64,000 bases of DNA from Lotus japonicus (GCF_012489685.1 NC_080043.1:46701127-46765126), one strand, 5' to 3'; positions 31,704 to 44,694 are shown, counted from the stretch's first letter. Notes: generated from the sequence alone by a model not told the origin. Numbers and translations are program-made.

Positions 31704-33651
31704 GGATAGACTGCATAAATTTGATGCTAAGTCTTCTAAGTGTCTATTACTCGGTTACTCTGAGAGATCTAAAGGTTTTAGATTTTATAATACTGATGCT
31801 AAGACTATTGAAGAATCTATTCATGTTAGATTTGATGATAAGCTTGACTCTGACCAGTCAAAGCTAGTTGAAAAGTTTGCAGATTTAAGCATTAATGTTT
31901 CTGACAAAGGCAAAGCTCCAGAGGAAGCTGAGCCAGAGGAAGATGAACCAGAGGAAGAAGCTGGTCCCTCTAACTCACAAACTTTGAAGAAGAGCAGAAT
32001 CACTGCAGCTCACCCTAAGGAATTGATTCTGGGCAACAAAGACGAACCAGTCAGAACCAGATCTGCCTTCAGACCCTCTGAAGAGACCTTGCTCAGTCTG
32101 AAAGGATTGGTGTCCTTAATTGAACCCAAGTCCATAGATGAAGCTCTTCAGGACAAGGATTGGATTCTGGCCATGGAAGAAGAATTGAATCAATTTTCCA
32201 AGAACGATGTTTGGAGCTTAGTGAAGAAGCCTGAGAGTGTCCATGTTATTGGAACGAAATGGGTATTCAGAAACAAGCTGAATGAGAAAGGAGATGTAGT
32301 CAGAAACAAGGCAAGGCTAGTTGCTCAAGGCTACAGCCAGCAGGAAGGAATAGACTACACTGAAACATTTGCTCCAGTAGCAAGACTGGAGGCAATCAGA
32401 CTGTTGATCTCTTTCTCAGTAAATCACAACATAGTTCTACATCAGATGGACGTAAAGAGTGCCTTCCTAAATGGTTATATCTCAGAGGAAGTCTATGTTC
32501 ATCAACCCCCAGGTTTTGAAGATGAGAAGAAACCAGACCATGTGTTCAAATTGAAGAAATCACTCTACGGTCTGAAGCAAGCTCCCAGAGCATGGTATGA
32601 GAGACTCAGCTCATTCCTTCTGGAGAATGAGTTTGTAAGGGGTAAAGTAGATACAACTCTTTTTTGCAAGACTTATAAAGATGATATCTTAATTGTGCAA
32701 ATTTATGTTGATGATATTATATTTGGTTCTGCTAATCAATCCCTATGCAAAGAATTTTCTGAGATGATGCAGGCTGAATTTGAGATGAGTATGATGGGAG
32801 AATTAAAGTACTTTCTGGGAATACAAGTTGATCAAACACCAGAAGGAACATATATCCATCAGAGCAAGTACACTAAAGAACTTCTGAAGAAGTTCAATAT
32901 GCTGGAATCTACAGTGGCCAAGACTCCAATGCATCCTACATGCATTCTGGAAAAAGAAGATAAAAGTGGTAAAGTATGTCAGAAGCTCTATCGTGGCATG
33001 ATAGGTTCACTTCTATACTTAACTGCATCTAGGCCAGACATACTATTTAGTGTTCATTTATGTGCTCGTTTCCAATCAGATCCAAGGGAAACCCACTTAA
33101 CTGCTGTTAAGAGGATCCTAAGGTATCTAAAAGGCACCACTAACCTTGGCTTGATGTATAAGAAAACATCAGAGTATAAGCTTTCAGGTTACTGTGATGC
33201 TGATTATGCTGGAGATAGAACAGAGAGAAAAAGTACTTCCGGAAATTGTCAATTTCTGGGAAGCAATCTAGTCTCATGGGCAAGCCAAGAGGCAATCAAC
33301 CATTGCACTATCAACTGCAGAGGCAGAAATATCTCAGCAGCAATATGCAGGACTCAGATGCTCTGGATGAAACATCAGCTGGAGGATTATCAGATCCTTG
33401 AGAGCAATATCCCAATCTATTGTGATAACACTGCTGCCATCTCATTGAGTAAGAATCCTATCCTGCATTCAAGGGCAAAGCAATTGAGGTAAAGTAATCA
33501 CTTTATTAGAGATTATGTACAGAAGGGCGTACTTATTCTGAAGTTTGTTGATACTGACCATCAATGGGCAGATATCTTTACAAAGCCCTTAGCAGAGGAT
33601 AGATTTAATTTTATTCTGAAAAATCTAAACATGGACTTTTGTCCAGAGTGA
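31678..33651 (+). pseudogene. RT-RNase H of CB
   Basis: Same as 16542-18515 up to about 33284. There an extra C (GCAAGCCAAGAGG, where CA has GCAAGCAAGAGG) shifts the RNase H frame. Further small differences at about 33328 and 33481 lead to a stop at 33492. The original frame resumes to 33651. RT is intact with YVDD. Confidence 0.88.
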
Positions 33652-34096
33652 AGATGGATCAGAACCTCTGACTATGATACTTCTTGATCAGAAGATGTCT
33701 AGTCCAGAAGGTAACTCAATCAGAGTGTGTGTACCCACTGGTACTGGACTCTGAAGCTGAGACAGCAACACGTGTGTCAGTATTTCTGATGCATAGTTCC
33801 TTGTGCCCGTGTGACAGTCTGTTATGATTGCGTGTAGATGTGCTTCTCTCCTGAGTTGTGATTTGTGTATTTACTGTTACTATCTATCTTTAATTTTCAA
33901 CCGTTGATCTTAAATTGCTTTTTGAATCAACAACGGTTATTTGTCAAAACCCACTATACACACACGATCTCTTTCACTTCCGGTTTTTACTCTCGCTCTC
34001 TCTGCTTTTCGAAACCGCTTATCCTCGATTTCTCTCTCGATCTCTCTTCATCTTTCAACCTTCATCTTCTACCTCAAACCTTCAACCGCTTCAAAA

Positions 34097-36928
34097 ATGG
34101 TGAGTCAAACCAGAAGATCTACTGCAGATGCACCCCAGTTCCCTCACATGGTAGTTGGTCTAGCAACGGGTCAAAGGGGCCCTGAGAATCCGACACAAGA
34201 TCAAGGTCAAGCTCAAGAGCAGATTGTTCCAATTGCAGAACGGGGCTGTGCCGTTCACTGCGTATTTGCTTCTGAGGAACTTCAAGTCCTGGCAGAATGG
34301 AGATTCGACCTCGACAACCTGGCTACAAATGGGTATGATCTTCGTCCTGAAGTCCAAGTTCAAGGTTGGGGAAATTACTTCAACAGACTTCGAGGACCGG
34401 TGTATGATGACTGGTCAAGAAATTCTGGAAGCACGCCGACTGCGATGATACTCAGGTGGTATCTCACATTCTCGAAAAGAAAGATCATCATCACAGAGAA
34501 GTCTTTCGTGAATTTGCTGGGTGCAGACACTGCTTTAGGGTATCGTTTCCAACTCACGGAATCGAAGCTGAAACCCAGCACCAAGAATACAATCAACGAG
34601 GCCCTGTACACCAATTACAAACCGGGCAAGACGAATTACAAGGTGATGGACCTTCATCCCAAGCTCAGGATCTGGCACAAAATTTTGCTCCACTGCATAA
34701 ACCAGAGACCAAAGGGCAGTTCTCCAGACTACATCAACTTCAACCAGAAGGTGATGTTGTTCTTCATACAAGACCAGAAGAAGATCTGCCTTCCCTACTT
34801 CCTGTTCTCCTACTTGAAGGAATGTATCCGGAAGTCTCGCACCACTGCCTCCATCAAGTCAGCAATCAAGTATATCCCCTTTGGGAGACTGCTCTCAGAC
34901 TTTTTCATTGAAAGCAACCTGGTGCAAGATCTGGTCAATGCTGGATGTGTAGAGGATCTGACCACCATTGTCAGTGATGTCTTCACTGCAAATTCTCTGA
35001 AGAAGATGGGTTTGGTCCAGAAGAAAATCGCCCCTGCTCGTGAAGACACATCTTCTGAAATCAGAAGTAGAAGGATGCCTCTGAATGACTACCCTCTGTG
35101 GACTCAGGCAGACAATCCTGACGCCATTAGGTGCTATGTTGAAGACCTATGGACTCAAGGATTCGAAATTGATCTTGATGATTTCTTCAGCAGACTGCCG
35201 CCAGCTCCAGAGTTTCCTTCTCCTCCCAAGAAGAAAGCTCAGAGGAAGATGATCCTAGAAGAATCTTCTGAGGAGTCAGATGTCCCTCTGGTCAAAAAGA
35301 AGAAGAGAAAGCCTGATGATGGTGATGATAGTGATAATGAGGATGGTCCTCCTAAGAAGAAGAAGAAGCAGGTCAGAATCGTGGTGTAGCCTACTCGGGT
35401 GGAACCAGCTGCTGAAGTGCTCAGAAGGACTTAACCTCCTGCCAGAGTGACTAGATCATCAGCACATTCAAGTAAGTCTGCACTTGCTTCTGATGATGAT
35501 TTGAATTTATTTGATGCACTCCCTATATCTGCCATGCTCAAACACTCCTCAAATCCCCTCACTCCTATTCCTGAATCCCAACCAGCTGCTCAAACCACCT
35601 CTCCACCACATTCCCCAAGATCTTCATTCTTTCAACCTTCCCCTACTGAAGCACCTCTCTGGAATTTGCTTCAGAACCAACCCTCTAGGTCAGAAGAACC
35701 TACCTCTCCCATTACCATTCAGTACAACCCATTATCTTCTGAACCCATCATTCATGCCCAACCAGAGCCTACCCACACAGAACCTGAACCCAGAACCTCT
35801 GATCACTCTGTCCCAAGAGCATCAGAACGTCTGGCTCTCAAACCCACGGATACAGACTCTTCCACAGCCTTTACACCTGTATCCTTCCCAACCAATGTTG
35901 CTGATTCTTCTCCCTCCAATAACTCTGAATCCATTAGAAAATTCATGGAGGTCAGAAAAGAAAAGGTGTCTACCTTAGAAGAGTATTACCTCACTTGTCC
36001 AAGCCCTAGGAGATATCCTGGCCCTAGACCTGAACGTCTAGTTGACCCAGATGAACCTATCTTGGCCAATCCTTTACAAGAGGCAGACCCTTTGGCTCAA
36101 CAAGCTCACCCTGCCCCAGACCAACAAGAGCCTATTCAACCAGAACCTGAACCCGAACAATCAGTGTCTAACCAATCCTCGGTTAGATCACCCCATCCTC
36201 TGGTTGAAACTTCAGAACCTCACCTTGGAACCTCTGAACCCAATGCTCAAACGTTTAACATTGGCTCTCCACAAGGTGCCTCTGAAGCTCACAGCAGCAA
36301 ACACCCAGCCTCTCCTGAAACCAACCTCTCCATAATTCCTTACACTCACCTCCGACCCACATCTCTCTCTGAGTGCATCAATACTGAACGTGTGCACGGT
36401 CAGACTGACCTCAGTGAGAATGCTGAACGTGTGGCTGATGAGTGGAACAATCTGGGCACTTGGCTAGTGGCTCAAGTTCCAATTATGATGCAGCTCCTGC
36501 ATGCAGAGGGAAGTCAGAGCATTGAGGCTGCAAAGCAAAGGTTTGCTCGAAGGGTGGCTCTTCATGAACAAGAACAGAGACATAAGCTTCTTGAAGCTAT
36601 TGAAGAAGCCAAGAGAAAGAAAGCTCAAGCAGAAGAAGCTGCACGTCAAGCAGCAGCTCAAGCTGAACAAGCCCGATTAGAGGCAGAACGACTTGAGGCT
36701 GAGGCTGAAGCTCTTAGATGCCAAGCACTTGCACCGGTAGTGTTTACTCTTGCTGCTTCTGCTTCCATTCCAGATCCTCAAGCTGCTCAGAATGCTCCTT
36801 CCGGTTCTGCTCAGTCAAGCTCATCCAGACTCGACATCATGGAACAGCGTCTTGACATTCATGAATCCATGCTGATTGAAATGAAGCACATGATGATGGA
36901 ACTTCTGCGACGAACTGATAAACCTTAG
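34097..36928 (+). pseudogene. long accessory frame of CB
   Basis: Same as 18960-21792. It shows an additional 1-nt loss at about 34409, which shifts the frame until the shared insertion near 34476 restores it, so residues between are scrambled here. The in-phase stops TAG (35387-35389) and TAA (35432-35434) are shared with CA. Confidence 0.75.
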
Positions 36929-37128
36929 TTTTAGGATCTCTTCGTTTTTCTCTTTCTTTAACGTTGTTTTATTTTTGTTAAACTCTGTTTCTTTTTATTT
37001 ACTTATTCTACTTTGTTCGTTTGTGATTATCTATGCATATATATATTTATTTGTGTCACATATGTTTGCAAAACTCCTTTTTATTCATAATATCTTTATG
37101 TTTACATCATACATTCTTTCCCTAAAGT

Positions 37129-37521
37129 CTAGAATGGAGGATCCCTCCTCATTCTTTTGCACTCCTGGCGCTGCTCTGACCTATCCTTCTCCAGACGCTC
37201 CAGTGCATGCTGGATGTTGTTGAGCCTGTCCTTTAGCTCATCCCTCTCCAGAATCTCTTCTGCGGTCTTGAGCTTCTCTTCCAAACTCTCTTTTTCTTCC
37301 AGCAGCTTGAGTTCAAGCCGGCTGAGTTCTTGCACCTCCTCAACAAAGGCAAGAAATTCCCTCAGGTCTCTCTTCACCTCTGGACGCAGGTCCTCTTCCA
37401 GCAGTGTCCGTGTCAGCTCCGCGATGGTCGTTGTACCCTCTGGATGCCTGATGTTCAGGAACAAGTCCTCCTCAAAGGCCTTCTTCCTCAGATCTTCTAG
37501 TGCTACGATGTATGATGCCAT
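37129..37521 (-). CDS. antisense coiled-coil ORF of CB (130 aa)
   Basis: Identical protein to 21993-22385, with the same TATA box upstream on the minus strand (37573-37581). See that entry for domain content and evidence of constraint. Confidence 0.7.
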   Translation of the reverse strand: MASYIVALEDLRKKAFEEDLFLNIRHPEGTTTIAELTRTLLEEDLRPEVKRDLREFLAFVEEVQELSRLELKLLEEKESLEEKLKTAEEILERDELKDRLNNIQHALERLEKDRSEQRQECKRMRRDPPF

Positions 37522-38283
37522 TTTCTTTACTGAAAATTGTTCGAGGTGTGAAGCTTACCTTTCTCTCCAAAGCTTTATATAGGCTTCACTTTCTCTCTGA
37601 AAGTTAATGCTCCTACGGTTTCTCGAGGTTAAGTTCTTGGTAACTGGCCCTTCTCTTTACTCACTTGACCGGTGGTAAACGCTCTTCTCTTGCATTAACT
37701 CTTCTATTTATTTCGCCTAACTCTGATTCTTGCATCGTTTTCATTCCCTTTAAACTTAGACCTTCTCTAAGGAGTACCTTGTACTTCAAGCTAACTTTTT
37801 CACACCCCAAGCTTTTTGCTTATGCCAAAAAGGGGGAGTAAACCCAGTTTTTGATGTGTAAGATGTGTTAGTGTGATTTATTTTTTCTTTTGGAGAATTT
37901 AAGAGTTCCACCTTCATGACCATAGATGTGTCACTGGGCAAATACAAGGAATACATTTCACTTCTTCTGAAGTGATTCTAAGTTGACTCTGATACCCAAG
38001 ACTCTGATACCTTGTCCGTGACTCTGATTACTTATGCGCTCTGATTACTCGTTCTTCATCTATGTCATAAGTTTTTTTTCTCTGAACTCTTATATCATTT
38101 AGCTCAGAATCTAGACTTTACTAACGTTTTCATCAAGTATTAGATTCAGGGGGAGCTAAGCTCAGAATGAGCAAAATAAACTATTCACATCAGGATAAGT
38201 ATTATTCTATATCTCTAAACTCTGAGTGAATTCAGTTTAATGTTTAAGAATTGTTCATCAAAAATCTTAGTTTTGTCATCATC

Positions 38284-38296
38284 AAAAAGGGGGAGA
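38284..38296 (+). other. polypurine tract of CB
   Basis: AAAAAGGGGGAGA just before the 3' LTR. Internal copies lie upstream, as in CA. Confidence 0.85.
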
Positions 38297-38297
38297 T

Positions 38298-39511
38298 TGT
38301 AAGATCAAAGTTTTGATCTAGTAGTACAACTCTATGTTTTGATGATTACAAGTTAACCTTTTGATATGAACAATTGTGGTACTCTAACGTGTTTTTCTGA
38401 GTGTGCTATTTACAGGCTCTGACCTCAACTCAATCTCACACAAATCAGAAGCACTGTGTATAAAGAGCAACCCAAGCAACGCTTTCGCATTCACCATGTT
38501 CAGTATGAACAGTGGAAAAGCTTCAGAAGTTCTGAAGTTATACAAACTCTGATGTGGACTCAGTCACTAGATGTTCTGAAGATCCAGAAAGTCTGATAAC
38601 CAAGAAACACTGAAGGCTCAGATGTTCTGATGGTGTAGAAGACTCTGAAGATCCAGAAGCTGATTAGTGAAGTTCTGATGTCCAGAAGCAAGATACTCTG
38701 AAGACCATGTTCTTGCCTCTGAGTTCAGAATCAGAAGAAACAATGGTCAGAGGATCTGGGCTTTCCCTCTGACTCTGATCAACCGGCTTCACAAGTTCCA
38801 ATATGAAGCATTCCCCTGATCAGAAGTCTCCTAGGTTTAAAGGTCGCGTCGCTATCCAAGTACAAAAGCAACTGTACCTGCCTGACGACCTACCTAACAG
38901 TCTCAGACACAGCAGAAGCTGGATTTTCCAGAACTGCCCTCCAACGGTAGCATTTCCCATGCAACGCTCAACCCTAATCCTTGGAGTATATAAAGAGGCT
39001 GAAGACTGAAAGAAACGGCTAGAAGCATTCATATACGCGCAAGACAATCTTAAATTCTTCTAATTTTTCTTTCATCTGAAATTCATTGAGTTTACTATTA
39101 GCTTTTTAGAAGCAAATCTCTTGTAAACAATTCTTTGATAAACAGTTTGTTTAGTTCCTTTAGGAGATCAAGGCTGATCGGATCCTAGAGAAGACTAAGA
39201 GAGTGAATCTTAGTGTGAGCTAAGTCAGTGTAATTGTTAGTCACTTGTAGGTTTCAAGTGCAGTTGTAACTCTTACCTGATTAGTGGATTGCCTTCATTC
39301 TAAGAAGGAAGAAATCACCTTAACGGGTGGACTGGAGTAGCTTGAGTGATTTATCAAGTGAACCAGGATAAAATCCTTGTGTGCTTTTCTATCTCTTATC
39401 TTTAGCACTTAAGTTCTCGAAAGATTTGTCAAAATCTTTAAGGTGGAAATTTTATACTGAAAACGTTATTCAAACCCCCCCCCCCCCTTTCTACCGTTTT
39501 TCATACCTTCA
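38298..39511 (+). repeat. 3' LTR of CB
   Basis: 1214 bp, same as 23162-24378 except poly-C length and a few bases. AAGGT follows at 39512-39516. Confidence 0.94.
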
Positions 39512-40669
39512 AAGGTTACACGAAGCATTATAAACTCCGAAGTACGATAACCTAACGCGATAAGATGAGTTTTCGAAAAAGAGAAATTTTCCTCCCCCAT
39601 AGAGGTGCTCTCGACCGTGCACTAATTTTAAGTGTATTGCGCTTTTTCTTCGATCAAACTTGATTCCTAGGTTATCACTAGTCGTAACTAAGGCGAATTA
39701 AAGCTCGGAAAAATTATCGGATCGAAAAATGACGCAAGGGTATTTTGGTCAGTGTTTTTAGCTCGAAAATTCAAAATTGGAATTTCGAAAAACAAATCGG
39801 ATGGGGACGTCATCAATGGCGTTTATGATAACTAATCCTACTGGCACTAAGCTCAGTCGAGAGTTTTAAGTCGAAAGGGCGAAACTTTAGCCGAAAATGG
39901 GTATTTGAGCAGAATCGAAGCTCGGCGACGATTCAGCGAAATGTAATCCACTAGAAGTACTCTTGGGTTAGTAGGGAATATGTTTAGACACTAAAATCAA
40001 GTTTTTTGGACAGTTTTACAAAAAGCTCGAAACTTTGAGCACCGAAAAACATAGAGAAAAACGATAGAATTGACGATTAGAAGTAAGGAATAGCATCTAT
40101 ACCTCGAGGTTTACGCATAGCAACTGTCAGTGCGACGATCAGACAAGAAATGGCGAAAATCTGTTCCTCCCTTTCTCTCCTCCAAGCTCGCGGCCAACAG
40201 TGGTGAATGGGGCTTGAACTTTTTATTTTCAAGCTATTTATAGAAGATGGAAAACGCAGGAAAATGAAAATTTCGCGATTCCGATTTTTCCTGTCTATTC
40301 CTCTGTGAATTCTAAAATAGGTTATGGCGATAGAATCCCAGAACTCGAAACAGGTTTCTTGGAATTAAGGCAAACGATCCAAAGTCGGTGTAAATCGATT
40401 TTACCCGAAAAACTACTTTTTACAGTTAATGTCGGATGAGAAAACTTCCTTCTGAAGAAAGATTAGAAACTTCGAAAGAAATCGGTTCACACGTGTGGAA
40501 TCTTCGTTTGAAGGTCCGAATCGAAAAATTCTTCATCGATAGTTTATTTCAAGGTTCTTGAGCTATCAAAGATTTGGTTTCGGCAAACTTTTGAGAATTG
40601 GAATTGGAATTGGAATCGTGAATAGGAATTTTATCAATTTATTCTAAGCTTAAAAACTTGGGTCTCACA
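39512..40669 (-). repeat. gypsy LTR GX, right piece (second copy)
   Basis: Same as 24379-25543 with a handful of 1-nt length differences in homopolymers. It ends at TGTGAGACCC in minus reading. Confidence 0.85.
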
Positions 40670-40875
40670 ATGGGAAAGCCCTTGGTCGCCTATCGCACTC
40701 ATGCTTTGAGGCTTGTGATTGCTCTCTTCTTGGTTCAGATTCAGTCAGTGGTTCTCATGCGTCTGTGGAAGGTTGTAATATCATTGCGAGGGTGGAGGAT
40801 TCCTTTGGGGCGGATAGTGATGGCTTTGCAGATGATCCTGTTCTTGATTTTACCCCTCCGAGGCCTCGCCCTGGT
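40670..40875 (+). pseudogene. LINE ORF1-like coding fragment, left half (copy B)
   Basis: Same sequence as 25544-25749 with two small length differences (one T fewer near 40713, one C more near 40857). The right half is at 57227-57491 across the GY insertion. Joined across the collapsed target site, the halves stay in frame. Confidence 0.55.
40871..40875. repeat. CTGGT target-site duplication, left copy
   Basis: It pairs with CTGGT at 57222-57226 on the far side of the 16.3-kb GY complex. Confidence 0.9.
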
Positions 40876-41557
40876 TGTAACACCCCGATTTCAGTGGCGT
40901 CACTTTAGTAAACAAAATAAACTTAATGCGGAAAAACGTAAATATTTTTTTTTGATGACAACTAAGACTGAAATAAATAAAACCCAAATGCGAAAGGTAA
41001 CAGAACTAATACACAATACATATAACATTCCCCGCTGTAAGCAGCGACCTCGTCACGAGTAACCTCCAGTGACGGAAAGTAGAAAAGTGTAACGCCCGTA
41101 GGCAAAATGTACAATCCCCAAAATGATAGGTCAAGTGTCAGCAACACAAGCCCTCCAAAAATAAGAATAAGTCAGAGCTATGACACTAACACCCAACCTT
41201 AATAGACTCTAATCACCCATCCCCCATACTTCCATCATCGACTCCCATCTGGTCATGCATGAAGTCCGGGTCCACGTCGAAGGCTCAATAGTAGTCATTT
41301 CGCTCCAGGTCTTCCCCGAACGACGAGGAATCACGGAAGAATCCACCAACGACATCTGACAAAAAGGGCATACATAGCCCCCCAAACACAGGTAGCACGT
41401 GCAAGGGTCAACTTACGGAATATAGGATAGAGAATACAAGACAACAGGTAAAGTATAAGGGGTATAGATATATATGTTATATATATACATATAAGTTCTG
41501 CATTGTCTACCCTAAGGTTTAAACATAGCATGTTATCAACACTCTAGTACAATTCCA

Positions 41558-41690
41558 TCATCAAAGCACATAACGATATCTATCAACATCTACTCATCAA
41601 AACACATAACGATATCTATCAACATCTACTCATCAAAACACATAACGATGTTTATCAACATCAACTCATCAAAACACATAACGATACAAT
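41558..41690. repeat. 36-bp direct repeats in GY LTR 1
   Basis: About three and a half units containing ATAACGATATCTATCAAC and ACTCATCAAAACAC. LTRs 2 (about 47904-47999) and 3 (about 54108-54196) have one unit fewer. Confidence 0.8.
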
Positions 41691-41934
41691 TAGAGTGCAT
41701 GATATGTCAATGCAACGTCACTCTCGACGGTTCCAGAAAGAATAGGCTGGGTACGTTTGAGTCGGTCCTAACACTGGCATTGTGTCGACCATAACCCCCG
41801 AGTGTCACTTACAACCTTGACATAGCCGGATCAGTCCTAACCCTGCGGGTCGACTTTTCCCTCCGCTATGCCCGACAATCAACAGGTCGATCCTAACCTC
41901 ACGGTCGATCATATCCCCCGTCGATGTCCGAATT

Positions 41935-42278
41935 ACCGGAAGGTATAAACTGTACCCGAAGTTATAAACTGTACTCGAAGGCATTAACGGTACCCGAAGG
42001 TATAAACTGTACCCGAAGGTATAAACTGTACCCGAAGGTATAAACGGTACCCGAAGGTATAAACTGTACCCGAAGGTATAAACTGTACCCGAAGGCATAA
42101 ACTGTACCCGAAGGCATAAACTGTACCCGAAGGCATAAACGGTACCCGAAGGTATAAACTGTACCCGAAGGTATAAACTGTACCCGAAGGCATAAACGGT
42201 ACCCGAAGGTATAAACTGTACCCGAAGGTATAAACTGTACCCGAAGGCATAAACGGTACCCGAAGGTATAAACTGTAT
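41935..42278. repeat. 19-bp minisatellite, about 18 units (GY LTR 1)
   Basis: Units CCCGAAGGTATAAACTGTA and CCCGAAGGCATAAACGGTA, mostly arranged T-T-C in a 57-bp higher-order period. 57 is a multiple of 3, so long open frames with a 19-residue repeat (YSLYLRVPFMPSGTVYTFG) appear on the minus strand; I treat these as incidental. Confidence 0.93.
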
Positions 42279-43978
42279 CTCATGATGATCTCCAAATCAT
42301 CCGACTCATCTCTATCCGATGGTCAACACTGCTCAACGAGCAAAGAGCATCAACATGCTCGGAAACTACCCGTTTCCCGGCTTATCTCTCAGATAGCCCA
42401 ACAACACAACTGCTCCCAGAGCACAAGAGTATCAACATACTCAAAACCTCTCAATATCTCAACACTTGGATCCGACGACACTTCTCGTTTTCCAAAACTA
42501 AGATTCGACTCCTAAGCTTCCTTCGAGATTATTATCATTACTTAAAGAATTTAGAGGTTGTTTAAGGTCTTATGAGTTTTCTTCACAAAATAATATCCTT
42601 TTAGCCTTATCGCAATTCTTATAAGTTCTCGGGATCTCCAAATCCCCAAATGACTTCAGAGATTGTCTCGATCCATAAAACACCATAACAAGGCCCGAAT
42701 CTCATTCGTCCTATCAAACTTTCCCCAAAACTCTCAAAATAAAATCGGCATGACCTGCCCGCTATTCTCACTATTCAGAAACTCAGATTTCATTGCTAAA
42801 GCATAAATAACTCAGCACCATCAATCAACATGTCATATATCAACATAATAAGCAATAACCACATAGCACTTAGCATATAAGGCATGCACCACACATCCTA
42901 GATTACCCACATAGCACATAGCATGTAAGTAAATCTCAAAAACATAGTAGTAGATTCATCATCTACATTATCAGCCGAAGCCTCAGAAAACATTTTCCCA
43001 ATCATACACAAACAAGTGCATAAACAGTAAATCAAGTCGAATGCGTCGACACCTAAGGCATTAGCTAGTAAGGTAAGTTGCCCTTACCTCTAGTTATTCC
43101 AGCGTTCTCCTCAAACGTTCCTTCACAATGAGCTCCTTGATCTTCAGGAAATTCTTCAAAAGAACCTTTAAAGTAAAACCACAGTATTCTATCAAAATCT
43201 ATCGGAAACTAAGCTATCAATGCTCACTAAGGTTACACGAAGTAGTTCATACTCCGAGGTACGATAATCTAGCGCGAAAGGACAAGTTTTCGGAAAAGGA
43301 ATTTTCCTCCTCCTCCCCTATTGGGCTCGGCCACTTTTCACAATTGTGGGGCTCGATTTTTCTTCGATCAAACTTGGTTCCTATGCTTTCATTAGCCGTA
43401 ACTAAGGGTATTCTGAACTCGGAAAAATTATCAGATCAAAAACTGTCGCAGGGGTATTTTGGTCATGATTTTTAACTTAGAAATTTCAAAACTGAAATCC
43501 CAAAAACCAAATTTTGCAGGGACGTTACTAACGACGTTTATGACAACTAATCCTACTAACACTAAGCTAAGGCGATAGTTTTTAGCCTAAAGGTTGAAGC
43601 TTTACCTCAAAAACTCCAAAAATGGGTATTTAAGGCTAAAATTGATTCCGGCGGAATTCCGGCGACATAACGGAAAATCTAATCCGGCAGGAGTGATCTT
43701 GGGCACATATAGAAGAGGTTTAGAATCAGAAATGAAAGATTCAGGATAGTTTTGCAAAAACCCATAAACTATCCGCTCAGAAAACTCTACAGAAAAGCTA
43801 TGGAAAAAGCGATCAGAGGTAAGGATTAGCGACTATACCTCGAAGCCTTGAAGCAGCAACTGATTGATCGACGATCAAGCAAGGATTGAACAAAATCTCT
43901 TCCTCCTTCTTCTCCTTCTTGGCCGCGGGTTTGGGTGGGGAAAATGGTGGAAAATTTGTGTTTTTCTTCCTTTCTTGG

Positions 43979-43988
43979 CTATATATAG
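43979..43988 (-). promoter_or_regulatory. TATA box of GY LTR 1
   Basis: Palindromic CTATATATAG, the likely LTR promoter core. The same box is at 50176-50185 (LTR 2) and 56506-56515 (LTR 3). Confidence 0.6.
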
Positions 43989-44694
43989 AGGTTGGCAAAA
44001 CGCGGTAAAATGAAAGTTTCGCGAATCTGATTTTTCCGGCGTCATTCTCCGTGAATTAATAGATATGTTTTGGCAAAAGAATTCCAAAACTATAAAGAGG
44101 TCTCCTTGTATTTTTGGCAACTAATGCATAGTCGGTATAAAACTATTTTACCCGATAAGTTGCTTTTTGCATCGATTGTCGGAATAGAAAACTTCCTTCG
44201 GAAGAAAGATTGAAATCATCAAGAGAAATGGGTGTACGCGTGTAGAATATTCATTTGAAGCTCTGAATAGAAAAAGTCTTCATTGTCGAGAAATTCTAGG
44301 GTTTTGAAATACCAGGGATTCGGTTTCGGCAAACTTCCGATGATTGGAATCGGACGTTCGTAGATCCTAGAGTTTCGCCTCGAAACGATTGTGATATATG
44401 GAAAAAGAGAAGTTCTAACATTTCTCTGAAGATTTTTGGAATTAACTTCTGTCGTGCCTATAAATGAAAATTAGCTATATATTAGGGTTTCTGACCTAGG
44501 TTTAAGCGTTTAACGATCGTGCTATAACTTTTATCGACTTCGATACGATCCTTTGACTTTTCCTGAACTTTCTCCTTCATAAATTTATTTCATTTGGTAA
44601 ACTCTTGTTCAGGTTTCCTTTCACGATACATCAAGCCTAATCGTAAATGGAAATCTCTTCCACTTATTCTAGGCTTAAAATCTTGGGTCTTACA

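Larger units (their letters stand above)
27545..39511 (+). mobile_element. Sirevirus CA, second copy (CB), probably the same locus
   Basis: This repeats 12387-24378. The 5' LTR lacks its first 17 bp because the contig begins there. Offsets drift from 15158 to 15136 over the first 2 kb through many 1-bp deletions, then stay constant from 14.1/29.2 kb to beyond 33.2 kb. It shares every private lesion of CA: the integrase Val, the T-run frameshift, the gag 40-bp deletion and the two accessory stops. It carries the same right flank (AAGGT, then GX, LINE fragment, GY). That is strong evidence for one physical element represented twice. Confidence 0.9.
40876..44694 (-). repeat. GY LTR 1 (3819 bp)
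   Basis: TG...CA ends (TGTAACACCCCG at the left, GGGTCTTACA at the right in plus reading). It carries a TATA palindrome CTATATATAG (43979-43988), a donor-like GAG|GTATAG at about 43833-43842, 36-bp repeats (about 41558-41690), the 19-bp minisatellite (41935-42278) and an acceptor-like TTTTTGTCAG|ATG (ATG at 41355-41353). The ORF after that ATG is only about 46 codons here and does not match the G0/GZ protein beyond the first few residues. Confidence 0.93.

Noticed and set aside
12387..42569. True tandem duplication of a 15-kb block
   Set aside because: Possible, but the copies meet at an N gap in a perfect dovetail, and differences cluster at contig ends as small indels. Unmerged overlap is simpler. 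Kept as the alternative in the finding.
43128..43475. 115-aa and 116-aa ORFs recurring in GY LTRs (43128, 49325, 55655; 44594, 50791)
   Set aside because: They recur because the LTRs are duplicated. They lie on the strand opposite to LTR transcription, have poor start context and no counterpart in GX or GZ, so there is no sign of constraint.
43813..44120. Minus ORFs of 61 and 81 aa near the GY TATA box
   Set aside because: They straddle the presumed transcription start and donor-like site and have low-complexity Lys/Arg/Pro content; not supported as genes.
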